Below the pieces are notes generated by a model, which saw nothing but the letters and a program-made list of their open reading frames with translations, was not told the DNA's origin and ran no database searches. From assembly GCA_032622095.1 (NCBI GenBank), contig CP136068.1:151987151-152051150 (forward strand): a DNA stretch of 64,000 bases, read 5' to 3'. This stretch comes from Siphonodentalium dalli (taxonomy: Eukaryota; Mollusca; Scaphopoda; Gadilida; Siphonodentaliidae). Shown here in pieces: positions 35,964-47,824 of the stretch. A program made the translations under genes and the position numbers. Position 1 is the stretch's first letter, and the number at the start of each line of letters is the position of its first letter.

Positions 35964-38236
35964 CCAAAATTTCTTTGATTACAAAGATTCATTTTCCCCA
36001 CCCTCCCTCCCCACTATTCTGTTAGCAGCTTGAGATTTATGTTCCATCTCACACTAATAACTTATTATAGCTGTTCATTATAATTAATAAAATCTGTTAT
36101 TGATGCTAGATAGGTTTATTGATCATATTACATACAGTTGGAGAGGCAACTAGTTATTACCCTCCGCTTTCTAGACAATATATTTTGTTCGCGTTGATTA
36201 TTGGTTGTTTACGTTTTGAATCTGAACTATAGTGTTTGTTGTCAATGGACAAGCTTATCCTTTTGAGTGCCCATCTTTTCCTTGTGTATAGCCATACTTA
36301 AGATTCTGCAAAAAGCATATGTGATATAACAATTTTTAATATGGTTAAACTAGGAGTAAAGAATAAATGCTCTTTACATATGACTAAACTATTGAGTTCT
36401 ACATGTGCTTGGGTCAACAATGGGTTTATGTAGATATGACTTAATATTATATGTTAATTGACAAATCACTCTTTACATGTCGCCAAATTATTGAGTTCTA
36501 CATATACGCTCGTCTACAGTAGGTTTATGTATATATTATGATGTATTTATGTATGTATATTATGTGTCATTAATTGACAAATCACATATAAACGTTTTTT
36601 ACTGCAATATCAAGCGATTCAGACCATTTTCAGGCATTACGCAGGATTTATACCTATTTTCTAACTGGCACACAGGTTTTATATGCACGATTTAATGCTG
36701 GGTCATTCGGTGTTCAACATCTGGTATGCAGTTTCTACAGCCCAAAATTTTTGACTATTTCACAGCCCAAATAACCATTTCACTATGGTGAACCATTCAC
36801 TACAGCGAACCAGTCACTACGGCAAGCCAGTCACCACGGGGAACCAGTTACTACAGTGACAATACGTGATAAGTCATGTGTCAGTAATAATACTGTGATA
36901 CACTCATGTACATACTAAGATTGTTTCATATAATGTCTATCCTTGCTCATCATGTTCATAGCATTAAATCTGTTATACAGAGGAAATAAAGCACTAATGC
37001 TGCGTTTATTGTTGGGAGTTTAAATTATTGCATTAGTAAATCGATTCACAGTGTAACGCCAAATAGACAAGAGAGACAAGTTACTCACAATGCCAACAAA
37101 CATAAGTATGATCAAAGTTTGTAATATGTCAGACACCATTCACATATGGTTATTTGTAACTCTTAGGCTTTAGACTGCTAGTTTCGGAAGATATCCAATC
37201 ATATTCATTGTTTATTCTCATTTGGACAGAGGTGCAAAAATGTAAATTATGTTCACAATACACATACACCTTTGTTTACAAACAATGAATTTTATATTAT
37301 AAATTGTTATATTTTATATATTTATAAATATAGCCTTCACAGTTCAAATATATCAACTCATAATCAGTCGTGCAATAACTGGTGAGGAAATTTATTACAA
37401 AACAATATTGATATGACTAATATAGCGAATGGAATGACACATTGGAGATTTCCCCTCAACTCAGATCAAGCTTGTTAATCAGTCCCAATTTTCGTATTTC
37501 AGTTTTATTTAGATCTAAGTTCATTGTGTTATGACATATCAATCGTTAATGGGTCAAGAATATATAAATGCTCTTCATTATGGTTCAACTATTGAGTTTT
37601 CACACACTGTAGTTTTCGTTGGCTATATATATAGTATTCTTCGTGATCTTTGGGTCATTATATACACATAGCCAATGTGCGCAGAGAAGTCTGCACATTG
37701 TTTCTGCTTCAGTCTGCCTGCTTTATATGGACCTGTGTTTGTTTCTGCTTCAGTCTGCCTGCTTTATATGGACCTGTGTTTCTTAATGCAATTTCATTGC
37801 CTATATCTTATGATGTATCAGTGCTCTTTTATTGACAAATCATATATATATATAAACGCTCTTTACCCTATATGGTTAAACTATTAATTTCTGCATACAC
37901 TCTGGTCTACTGTGGGTTTATGATATATTAATATGCCATTAATCGACATTAAGTCACGCATAAACACTCTTTACATAGGGCTCAGCTATTGATTTCTACA
38001 GACGCTTGGGTCTACAGTGGTCTATGTAGATGCGACGTATATATTATAGGTCGTTAATTGAAAAATCATGTATATATGCTCTGCCATATCAAGCTATTAG
38101 CGATGATGGTCAATCACTTTTTTTATATCCTCCCTATACAATATTCGTAAATGACAGCAATAGCGGTTTCTTTTGAAGGATTATCAAGCGCCATTTCTGC
38201 CCAATGTCCCCTCCCTTGTTGGTGTTATGACGTATA

Positions 38237-38440
38237 CAGTAATGCCTTAATTAATTGACTCCTTTAACCACAGCAGAATTATGGGTAACTTTTCAGGATT
38301 TAGTCGGAAATATGGCTTGTTGCCATTCATCGGAAAGCTCTCGGGAGCTGAATGGCAACAAGCCACATTTCCGACTAAATCCTGAAAAGTTACCCATAAT
38401 TCTACTTTGGTTAAGAGGTCGATTACTTAGGGAATTACTG
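38237..38440. mobile_element. TA-target MITE private to the left palindrome arm
   Basis: 204 bp, CAGTAATGCCTTAATTAATT to the inverse, flanked by TA at 38235-38236 and 38441-38442. The mirrored site in the right arm (near 40300-40312, AACGATAAATATACATC) is empty with a single TA, so this insertion postdates the inverted duplication. The 66-aa frame across it is not a gene. Confidence 0.93.
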
Positions 38441-38822
38441 TATATCTATCATTAATTAGCGATTCACAAATAAATGCTCTTTACTGTATGGCTCAACTAT
38501 ATGGGAAAATTTATATCATGTTTTCTGCTAAAAGTAAAATATAAATGACGATACACGTCAGTTGTTGGAATTTGTTGTATGTATACCTAATAATTATTTT
38601 AAAGATATTTGAAAATGTTATGTTTCTTATGCACCCAATAAAAAATAATCTTTTTCAGTGCTATTTAGTCTACAACCGGGAAATTTAAATAGTGACATTT
38701 CGCAAAATGTCACGATGCGTAATGACCCATTTTAGAGAGACATATTAGATAACGTGAATATATATACTATTTTTAAACTAAATTATTCGTTTGAACATAA
38801 TCAGAAATTGCACCTGAAATTA

Positions 38823-39832
38823 TTTTATTTTCAGTATTGTATGAGTCCGATCATGTTTTTTACCATATTTTCAGTGTTGTATTAATAGTCAGTCCATGTT
38901 TTATTATTTTTTTACCTTATTTTCAGTGTTGTATTAGTCAGTCCATGTTTTAATATTTGTTTACCTTATTTTCAGTGTTGTATTAGTCAGTCCATGTTTT
39001 AATATTTTTTTACCTTATTTTCAGTGTTGTATTAAACAGTACATGTTTATATTTTTTTACCTTATTTTCAGTGTTGTATTAATAGTCAGTCCATGTTTTA
39101 ATATTTGTTTACCTTATTTTCAGTGTTGTATTAGTCAGTCCATGTTTTAATATTTTTTTACCTTATTTTCAGTGTTGTATTAAACAGTACATGTTTATAT
39201 TTGTTTACCTTATTTTCAGTGTTGTATTAATAGTCAGTCCATGTTTTAATATTTTTTTACCTTATTTTCAGTGTTGTATTAAACAGTACATGTTTATATT
39301 TTTTTACCTTATTTTCAGTGTCGTATTAATCAGTCCATGTTTTAGTATTTTTTTTACCTTATTTTCAGTGTTGTATTAGTCAGTCCATGTTTATATATAG
39401 TTTTTACCTTATTTTCAGACTTTCAGTGTTGTATTAGTCTGTCCATGTTTATATATATTTTTACCTTATTTTCAGTGTTGTATTAGTCAGTCCATGTTTT
39501 AGTATTTTTTTAACCTTATTTCCAGTGTTGTATTAGTCGGTCCATATTTATATTTTTTTTAACATTATTTTCAGTGTTGTATTAGTCAGTCCATGTTTAA
39601 ATTTTTCTTGTAGCTTATTTTCAGTGTTAAACGAGTTCGACCATGTTTTAATATTTCGTTTTACCTTATTTTCAGTGTATTATGAGTCTGACCATGTTTA
39701 AAAAGAATGTTGTACCTTATTTTCAGTGTTGTAGGAGTCCGACCATGTTTTAATAATTTTTTTACCTTATTTTCAGTGTAAAATGTATATTTTAGAATAT
39801 ATGATTTGGTCCATTCAATAATTTTTGAAAAA
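38823..39832 (+). repeat. ~50-bp minisatellite forming the palindrome spacer
   Basis: About 19 units of 49-54 bp, each with TTTTTTTACC, TTATTTTCAGTGTTGTATTA, GTCAGTCCATG and TTTTAATA. Units vary in length (GTCAGT versus AATAGTCAGT versus AACAGTAC). The array ends near 39780 and a short unique piece precedes the right arm. Every unit reads like a polypyrimidine tract plus TTTTCAG, resembling a 3' splice site on the plus strand. Confidence 0.92.
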
Positions 39833-40026
39833 TGTAAAGGTGCCATGTGTGATTATGTGTCAAACAAATAATTCAGTTTAAAAATACCATCTATATTTGA
39901 GTTAATCAAATATATGCCTTTCGAAAATGAGTCATTACGCATCATGTGGTTTTGCGAAAAGGCACTTTTTTAATTTCCTTGTTGTAGACTAATAGCACTA
40001 ATAAAGTATCTTTAAAATAAGTATTA

Positions 40027-40159
40027 CAGTAATGCTCTAATTAATCGACGTCTTAACAACAGCAGAATTATGGGTAACTTTTCCCATATTTCCGACTAAA
40101 TCCTGAAAAGTTGCCCATAATTCTGCTGTTGTTAAGGTCGATTAATTAGAGCATTACTG
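40027..40159. mobile_element. TA-target MITE private to the right palindrome arm
   Basis: 133 bp, CAGTAATGCTCTAATTAATC to the inverse, flanked by TA (40025-40026, 40160-40161). The mirrored left-arm site (about 38583-38600, GTATACCTAATAATTATT) is empty. The central hairpin of the family is deleted. Confidence 0.92.
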
Positions 40160-42528
40160 TAGGTATACATACAACAAATCCCAAAACTGATATGTATCGT
40201 CATGTATGTTTTACTTTTAGCAGAAAACATATGATATAAATGTTCCCATAAAGTTGAGTCGTACAGTAAAGAGCTTGTATATGTGATTCACCAATTAACG
40301 ATAAATATACATCATAACACAATAAGGGAAGGGGGTTATTTGGCAGAAATGGCACTTGATAATCGATCAGAAGAAACCGCTATTGCTGTCATTTATGAAT
40401 ATTGTATGGGGAGGATCTCAAAAAGTTATTGACCATCATCGCTAATAGCTTGATATGGCAGGAGAGAGCGTTTATACGTGATTATTAAACAACATAATAT
40501 ACGTCATAATATCAACATAAATCCACTGTAGACCCAAGCATATGCAGAAATAAATAGCTGAGCCCTATGTAAAGAGCATTTATACGGGACTTGTCAATTA
40601 ATAGCATATTAATATATCATAAACCCACTGTAGACCAGAACGTGTGCAGAAATGAATAGTTTAGCCATATATAGTAAAAAGCATTTATATGATTTGTCAA
40701 TAAAAGATCCCTGATACATCATCATAACATAGGCAATGAAACTGCATTAAGAAACATGGACATACAGGTCAATAAAAAGCAAGCAGACTGAAGCAGAATC
40801 AATGTGCATTCTTCTCGAGCACATTGGCTATGCGTATATAATGACCCAAAGATCACGAAGAATACTACATATATAGCCAACGAAAACTACAGTGTGTGAA
40901 AACTCAATAGTTGAACCATAATGAAGAGCATTTATATATTCTTGACCCATTAACGATTGATATGTCATAACACAATGAACTTAGATCTAAATAAAACTGA
41001 AATACGAAAATTGGGACTGATTAACAAGCTTGATCTGAGTTGAGGGGAAATCTCCAATGTGTCATTCCATTCGCTATATTAGTCATATCAATATTGTTTT
41101 GTAATAAATTTCCACACCAGTTATTGCACGACTGATAGTTGTGATATATCTGAACTTTGAAGGCTATATTTATAAATATATAAAATATAACAATTTATAA
41201 TATAAAATTCATTGTTTGTAAACAACGGTGTATGTGTATTGTGAACATAATTCACATTTTTGCACCTCTGTCCCAATGAGAATAAACAACGAATATGATT
41301 GGATATCTTCCGAAACTAGCGCCTACGAGTTACAAACCACCATGTGAATGGTGTCTGACATATTACAAACTTTGATCATACGTTTACTTATGTTTGTTGG
41401 CATTGTGAGGAACTTGTCTCTCTTGTCTATTTGGCGTTGCACACTGTGAATCGATTTACTAATGCAATAATTTAAACTCCCAACAATAAACGCAGCATTA
41501 GTGCTTTATTTCCTCTGTATAACAGATTTAAGGCTATGAAAATGATGAGCAAGGATAGACATTATATGAAACAATATTAGTATGTACATGAGTGTATCAC
41601 AGTATCATTACTGACAAAAGACCTATTACGTATTGTCACTGTAGTAACTGGTTCCCCGTGGTGACTGGCTTGCCGTAGTGACTGGTTCGCTGTAGTGAAT
41701 GGTTCACCATAGTGAAATGGTTATTTGGGCTGTGAAATAGTCAAAAATTTTGGGCTGTAGAAACTGCATACCAGATGTTGAATCCCGAATTACCCAGCAT
41801 TAAATCGCGTGCATATAAAACCTGTGTGCCAGTTAGAAGATAGGTATAAATCCTGCGTAATGCCTGAAAATGGTCTGAATAGCTTGATATTGCAGTAAAG
41901 ACCGTTTATATGTGATTTGTCAATTAATGACACATAATATACATCATAATATATACATAAACCTACTGTAGACAAGCGTATATGTAGAACTCAATAATTT
42001 AGTGACATGTAAAGAGTGATTTGTCAATTAACATATAATATTAAGTCATATCTACATAAACCCATTGTTGAACCAAGCACATGTAGAACTCAATAGTTTA
42101 GTCATATGTAAAGAGCATTTATACTTTACTCCTAGTTTAACCATATTAAAAATTGTTATATCATATATGCTTTTTGCAGAATCTTAAGTATGGCTATACA
42201 CAAGGAAAAGATGGGCACTCAAAAGGATAAGCTTGTCCATTGACAACAAACACTATAGTTCAGATTCAAAACGTAAACAACCAATAATCAACGCGAACAA
42301 AATATATTGTCTAGAAGCCGTAGAAGGCGGAGGGTAATAACTAGTTGCCTCTCCAACTGTATGTAATATGATCAATAAACCTATCTAGCATCAATACCAG
42401 CTTGTATTAATTATAATGAACAGCAAAAATAAGTTATTAGTGTGAGATGGAACTTAAAACTGCTAACAGAATAATGGGGAGGGAGGGTGGGGAAAATGAA
42501 TCTTTGTAATCAAAGAAATTTTGGACTC

Positions 42529-42638
42529 TCAGTGAGAGCTTTCCGATGAATGGCAACAAGACATATTTCCGACTAAATCCTTAAAAGTTACCCATAATTC
42601 TGATGTGGTTAAGGAGTAGATTATTTAGAGCATTACCG
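42529..42638 (-). mobile_element. Half copy of the TA-target MITE (right arm)
   Basis: Mirror of 35850-35963: from GACTCTCAGTGAGAGC to GAGCATTACCG. It is a fossil shared by both arms. Confidence 0.85.
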
Positions 42639-42822
42639 TATGCTCCCAAAATTAGACAAGGGTGGTATCAGCTGCAGCATGACCAGAATCAAAGTCCTTG
42701 TAAGAGTCATAATTATGACAAGCAGGCTTGCTCGAATGAGGGATTGGTAACCTAGAGCTTTGTATGTATTCGATCAAGGCTCAAACGAAAGTTATGCAAT
42801 TGGTTCCACCAAAGTTATAATA

Positions 42823-42975
42823 ATAACAATGATGGAGCTTATATAGCGCATGATAATGGGGAAAGTTGATGGGGGGAACTGAATGTGGCGGGATGCCGAT
42901 CATACCAAACCCAATTGGCATCACACTTTGCAATAGCGCAGACACAAAAAGTCCAGCCGTGAAGGACCCATCCAA
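42823..42975 (-). repeat. Tail of a dispersed repeat (TTATTATTGTTATTA, GCGCTATATAAG)
   Basis: Read on the minus strand it ends GCGCTATATAAGCTCCATCA then TTGTTATTATTA, a tail type I recall from many dispersed animal repeats. A similar GCGCTATATAATAATTATT tail is at about 47842-47862. The 64-aa minus frame here is a translation of the repeat. Confidence 0.55.
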
Positions 42976-43590
42976 TTTGAAGAAATAACTTCCAATATCA
43001 ATAAATTTATACTATAATATAAAGCAGAAACTACCTTATCTTATAAAAGAAGTGACACGGTTAAAGATAATAAAAGCTTTCTATCGGCACATCATTTTTA
43101 AGAATTAAAAGAAGAACAAAAATGAGGGGAGAAACAAACTAGTAATACCTTAATTATTAACGGACAAGAAACACATGCGCTGAAGGAATGTTGAAGGATT
43201 TAAAGGAATGGTTGGTACTCAAATAGGCAACAGGGATATGACTGTCAAAAATGATATAATAAAACTGAAGTATTCAATGGGTGAAGATCTAAAGTACTCT
43301 ACTAAATGGATATTTCGCAAAGAAAATAACTAATCAGTGATGATCCAAATTATTGCAATAATGTTCACATAATAATATGAATTGTGAGAATGACCAAATC
43401 CTACCCAAGGATGATTTACTACTGCCATAAACTACTTTACATGAAGTATTACGTGTAAAGTGAAGTAACACAAAGAAAATATGTTACAGACAAGGCAGGG
43501 ATGAGAATATAAAGTATGACAATTTAGGTACATGTTGGTGAAAGCATAATTGTATTACTTACACTTACTTAGTCAGTGACTGATTAATAA
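42976..43590. other. Non-coding, no feature seen
   Basis: AT-rich with short frames only. No gene or repeat recognised. Confidence 0.45.
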
Positions 43591-43599
43591 CTTATAAAA

Positions 43600-44110
43600 T
43601 TTATAGTATGCAAATGCAGTTAAAACGAGCTCTTCGAGCAAGACGCAACCCAAAATTATCAGAAGTCTATATATATATATAACGGAGAGAAGAAAATAAT
43701 CAAAATATTTATAAAACAAATCTTTCGACAAGACAATCCACTCAGAGGCAAGAAAAAACGTGCTTATAAAAGCAGCCGACTCCAAGGCAAAATAAGTGAG
43801 CAAAAACGTACCTTGCCAGCAAAAAAATGCCAAAGAGCAAAAAACGTGCTCGAGAGCTAGAAGCAACCCAAAAGAGGAAGCCTCGATCAATCCGAGCAAG
43901 AAGCAACCCCTCAAAATAGGAAGCCTCGATCAAACCGAGCAAGAAGCAACCCAAAATAGGAAGCCTCGATCAAACCGAGCAAGAAGCAACCCAAAATAGG
44001 AAGCCTCGATCAAACCGAGCAAGAAGCAACCCAAAATAGGAAACCTCGATCAAACCGAGCAAGAAGCAACCCAAAATAGGAAGCCTCGATCTAACGGAGC
44101 AAGGAAACGG
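43600..44110 (+). repeat. 40-bp minisatellite, five units plus diverged flank
   Basis: AAGCCTCGATCAAACCGAGC is followed by AAGAAGCAACCCAAAATAGG. Units start at 43878, 43921, 43961, 44001, 44041 and 44081, exactly 40 bp apart except the first. Degenerate units (GAGCAAGACGCAACCC) extend left to about 43630. The hydrophobic minus-strand frames here (43573-43954) are antisense to the repeat. Confidence 0.9.
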
Positions 44111-44648
44111 CTCAAAATATTTTTTAAAACAAAACAAAATGATGAGGTTGGCGAAGGTTCGAACCCCGGCATGGATCGATTTTCGAGCTTGATTTGGTTT
44201 GAGGGACATCTCAATGCACCATTCCATTCCGATCGACACATAGCCATTTCGATAAGAATTGAGAATTTGTTCACGCTCACCGAGTAACGCAAATATGAAG
44301 CAATGAACTCATACTGAGTCCACGCCTCCATATAAACTCTTGACATATACAATTTCGGAGGAAGTGCATTGACATGTTTCCAGAATGGCAGATAAAAAAT
44401 TTCCAAGGTAGTGGGTTCGAACGCATGTTCAGACCGATACACTTCCTAATTCTCGGTGATATACAAAATGTATACATTGTATATATTTTGTTATGATAAA
44501 TTGGCACACCAGTTATTGCATTATTTATAGTGGCGATATATTTGAAGGCTATAATTATAAATATAATTGTATAACAATTTATGAAGTAAAATTCATTGAG
44601 ATGAACAGTTTATATTGTGAGACGAAGTATGCTGTGGGTCGCATATCA
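44111..44648. other. Unassigned sequence with two tRNA-B-box-like motifs
   Basis: GGTTCGAACCCCGGC (44153-44167) and GGGTTCGAACGC (44411) resemble the B box of tRNA-derived repeats. No matching T-stem, A box or cloverleaf is visible. Possibly a decayed SINE. The minus-strand 130-aa frame at 44050-44442 has no domain I recognise. Confidence 0.4.
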
Positions 44649-44652
44649 TTAA

Positions 44653-45109
44653 ACCTTTCAGTGCCAGGTCCGATTTTTGTATCAACCCATATACCCTGTG
44701 CCAATGCATTCTCTTATATATGCGAGTCGACCATAGGTCGCCTCGCATATATAAGAGAATGCATTGGCCTAACAATTTTTCATCATTTGTTATTTTTTTT
44801 ACAATTTTAATAATTTTTTCTTATATTCTTTAACAGACTTATTTTGTAGGTTTAGTGCCAGGGAATCTTACGTTTTTCATGGGCATCAAAATTATTACTA
44901 TGAATACTTGGTGATAGTTTTGAGTTATAACATGCCCCTAAGGTTTTATCCAGTTTGTTTTTAAATTCGCTATAGCATGCTTAAGCATACCCAAAAAAAA
45001 TTCAAACCAAAACAATCTATAATAAAAATAACATTTTATTTATTTTTTAGGGCCGATTTTACAGACCATCAATTAGGGCCGATGAGATCGGCCCCTGGCA
45101 CTGAAAGGG
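44653..45109. mobile_element. TTAA hairpin element, type 2 (CCTTTCAGTGCCAGG)
   Basis: 457 bp. Left ACCTTTCAGTGCCAGGTCC after TTAA (44649-44652); right GGCCCCTGGCACTGAAAGGG before TTAA (45110-45113). It carries one hairpin module (44701-44767) identical in design to that of the type 1 elements, although the termini are unrelated beyond CCCTTT. A second partial copy of the terminal motif (TAGTGCCAGGGAATC) at about 44851 suggests internal rearrangement. Confidence 0.85.
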
Positions 45110-45119
45110 TTAAACAGCA

Positions 45120-45356
45120 TGCACCAATGCATTCTCTTAGTCACCTCGCATATATAAGATAATGCATTGGCCTAACAGTTTTTTATCGTTTTTATCATTA
45201 TTTCTTTCACTTTCAAAAATAAAAAATAAATTTATTACATTTTTTAACAATTATAAAAAAATAATATAAAATTTGTAAGGCCAACGCATTTTCTTATATA
45301 TGCAAGGCGACCTATGGTGTTTGCAAAAATTCAGGACGCTCCCATCGTGGAAGGGT
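45120..45356. mobile_element. Degraded TTAA hairpin element
   Basis: Contains a shortened first hairpin (45121-45170, apex lost), an AT-rich spacer and the 5' half of a second hairpin (about 45281-45318). It ends CCCATCGTGGAAGGG before TAAA. It lies a few bases from the previous element. Confidence 0.7.
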
Positions 45357-46398
45357 AAAGATCTTCGATGGTAGAAATAGATGCTATTTTCATTTTGGAT
45401 TTTGCACTTGGCATTTTTTATTTCTGTTGCACAGACCTTATACACAAAGTCAATGAAAATGCTGTGATGCATTCTTATCACGTAGTCACGGTATGCAGGC
45501 CTATAAGACAATGATTGTGTTAACAACTGAAATGGACGACCAACAGCCCAGTGTCATGAGTATACACTGAGTGCCTTATCGTTACAATATAATAGTCTAG
45601 CTTGTGGATATCCCCTTGATACATAGAGGATCTTCAATGAGTCATATTGGGATAACATATTTTATGAAACGAGTTTGATAAATTTGATTCACAGCCAGTC
45701 ATTGAAGAGTTGTGATCGAATCATATTTATCAAATGAATTTCAAAAAATCTTATATCGCAACATAATGAGTTGAAGATCTTGTGTATCACATGAAAAAAC
45801 TAGAGCTTTATGCCTTTTTAACAAATCAAAATCCTTAAAAGCTGTAAAATGCACACATTTAGTGTTGGCTAAGATGCTTCACAACCATATACGACAGTAT
45901 TGCACGCTCTGCCTGGCGACGGAAAATATAGTCCCCCAATCTGTGTACTTAGATTTTGCATCTATTTTCGATAATGCAACAAAGTTGATCAAGAATTTAA
46001 CTTTAATGAACAAAGCAAATATATTGCATGGTCTGGTGTTGGTGTTGGCGTCATCCACAGCTTTTTGAAATAGTATTAATCCATGCAGTTATTTTGTTGG
46101 CGTGATGGCAAGTGATCCTGGGAAACATGCGCCGATTTATAACTATAGTGAGAGATAAGGAAATATGTAATGGCTTTTTTGATGATATAATAGGTGTTTC
46201 ACGTGATATATGTGTATGACACAAGCTTCATACATCTCACCGAAAGTATTTTCAATAGAAATGTCATAGTAATAACTATTTTTTATTTTTATACACACAC
46301 TTATTAGGATAAATTTTTTTAATCTAGATCAGTATTTCAGTATGATCTTGAGATCTGACAACTACCCTAAAACCAATTCTTGCCACCTATTCACCACC
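45357..46398. other. Non-coding; one degraded hairpin
   Basis: An imperfect hairpin at about 45630-45785 (GAGGATCTTCAATGAGT, GTTTGATAAATTTGATT and the inverse) resembles the one at 53371-53512. The 68-aa plus frame at 45862-46068 has no motif. Confidence 0.45.
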
Positions 46399-47824
46399 CC
46401 ACATGGCAAATTTTTTTTCACTTTAGAACAAGTGGTAAAATTCAATTGTTCAAACTAATATTCATTATCCCTTCCATGGCTTTCTGAATTTTTGCGAAAA
46501 CCCTGTGACAACTTGAAAGTATTCTCTTATATATGGGAGTCTCCCATAGGGAGCCTCGCATATTCATTTATAAGAGAATGCATTGGGCTAAAAATATTTA
46601 CTTTGGCATTGTAAGCCAGTGCATTCTCTTACATATGCGAGCCTCCCATTAAGAGATTGAACTAGCTGGCACATGAACTTTAATGCTGCACCAGCACAAC
46701 TCCAGTCATGAAAAGGTTAATTGGAAAGCAGTAGCAATCAAATTAATAGATTCATTGCTTCATCGCATCGACTTCATGTTACCTCAACATGTGCGTAGAT
46801 ATCTGTATAGGCCCTGCCGTCTCAGTTTTATAAGTAGTCACTTCATTGATACACAGTAGAAAATTGGAAGCAGATTTATTTCTAGTTTTGAAATATTGAA
46901 CATGTGGAGATCGCTCACTGCCGTTATAAAATGTCACAAGTTCTTGTTGAGATACAGAGGGAAATTGGAGAGAATTATTGTTATTTTAGGTCTTGTGGAA
47001 ATTAAAAAAATGTACTTGGCAGATGTGTGTGTTGACATTGTGATGTCATTTTGATATCTGATAAGCATGAAATTGGCTCCCTAGTAACCCCTCGCTGAAT
47101 ACAAACTTTTGAAAAACTGTAGAAAATAGGATGTCTGGAGATCTGTTGCAGTATGTTCATATTACCCCATTCCATTTTCAAAGTTCACAGCTCATATGCA
47201 GTTATCCAGTTAATGAGCACCTTTTTCTTTTCTAAAGTTATTCATTGATGTGACACAGTACGAAATCAAATACCAGAGTTCTATTGCATCATATCTAGGT
47301 TACAATATCCCAATTTTCAAAATTGGCAGTTGATGATCCAATTAATAGAGATTCATTGCTTCATCGCATCAACTTAATGTTACATCAACATGTGGAGTTT
47401 TCCGCTGCCTCCTAATTTTTTCTCAACTATTCACTTCACCGATACATACAGTAGAAAATTGGAAGCAAATTTATTTCAATTTTTGAAGCATCAAACCTCA
47501 TATGGAGATATCCCCTTTTTCTAAATTGCCATAAGTATATGTAGCAGGTCCATAGATGGAGATTTGGTGTTTTGTCTGAAATATCGTGTTCATGCCCCCA
47601 TATGTCCCAAACTGTCATTGTTAAAGGTCAGAAGTTCTCATCAGAGATACAGAGGGAAATGAAATACAGAGAACTATAGTTCATTTCAGGTCAGATAAAA
47701 ATGATGCAGATCTGTGTGTTGACATGATGATGGCAGTGTCATTTCCTTGTCTGATAATGTGCGAAAATCCCCACCCCCCCCCAATTCAAAAGTTAACAAA
47801 CTGTAGAAAAGTGCTTAGGGCCCA
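46399..47824 (+). repeat. Left arm of a second inverted duplication (~590 bp units)
   Basis: Inverted relative to 50401-52292, with outer landmark ACATGGCAAATTTTTT and inner landmark CTTAGGGCCC. The arm holds two diverged ~590 bp units, recognisable by TTCATTGCTTCATCGCATC (46752, 47349) and GTAGAAAATTGGAAGCA (46857, 47451). Divergence is clearly greater than in the 36-43 kb palindrome, so this event is older. Confidence 0.88.
46479..46716. mobile_element. TTAA hairpin element (type 3), in left arm
   Basis: 238 bp from CCCTTCCATGGCTTTCTG (after TTAT) to CCAGTCATGAAAAGG (before TTAA 46717-46720). Two hairpins, each partly eroded. The mirrored element at 51897-52130 shows that the insertion predates the inverted duplication. 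Confidence 0.8.

Larger units (their letters stand above)
35674..38822 (+). repeat. Left arm of a ~7.1 kb palindrome
   Basis: Reverse complement of 39833-42822, with outer landmarks ATTATAACTTTGGTGGAACC, ACAAGGACTTTGATTCTGG and CCCTCCCTCCCCACTATTCT, and inner landmark GTCTACAACC. Identity is high in the outer arm and lower near the spacer. The arm is built partly from ~110 bp monomers (GCTCTTTACATATG, GAGTTCTACAT, GGGTTTATGTAGATATGA, TTAATTGACAAATCA) at about 36368, 36473, 37850, 37965 and 38460. A private 41-bp tandem duplication is at 37700-37781. No gene. Confidence 0.95.
39833..42822 (-). repeat. Right arm of the ~7.1 kb palindrome
   Basis: Inverted copy of 35674-38822. It differs by scattered substitutions, small indels (for example 12 extra bases near 42748) and its own MITE at 40027-40159. 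It lacks the left arm's MITE and 41-bp duplication. The CACTACAG/GAACCAGTCACTACGG-type short repeats at 36780-36860 are mirrored at 41635-41705. Confidence 0.95.

Noticed and set aside
35674-42822. Palindrome dismissed as a pure assembly fold-back artefact
   Set aside because: Arms carry independent substitutions, a private 41-bp duplication and reciprocal private MITEs with clean empty sites, which an artefact would not produce. Read-level proof is still lacking.
43573-43954. Hydrophobic 113-aa minus-strand ORF as a membrane protein
   Set aside because: It is the antisense translation of the 40-bp minisatellite and its degenerate flank; hydrophobicity follows from repeat composition.
44050-44442. 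130-aa minus-strand ORF as a gene
   Set aside because: No recognisable domain. It overlaps the minisatellite and a B-box-bearing repeat-like stretch, and the PGFEPS-type peptide is typical of translated repeats.
44111-44450. tRNA genes suggested by GGTTCGAACCCC and GGGTTCGAACGC
   Set aside because: The flanking bases do not form a T-stem, and I find no acceptor stem, A box or anticodon arm. At best these are SINE relics.
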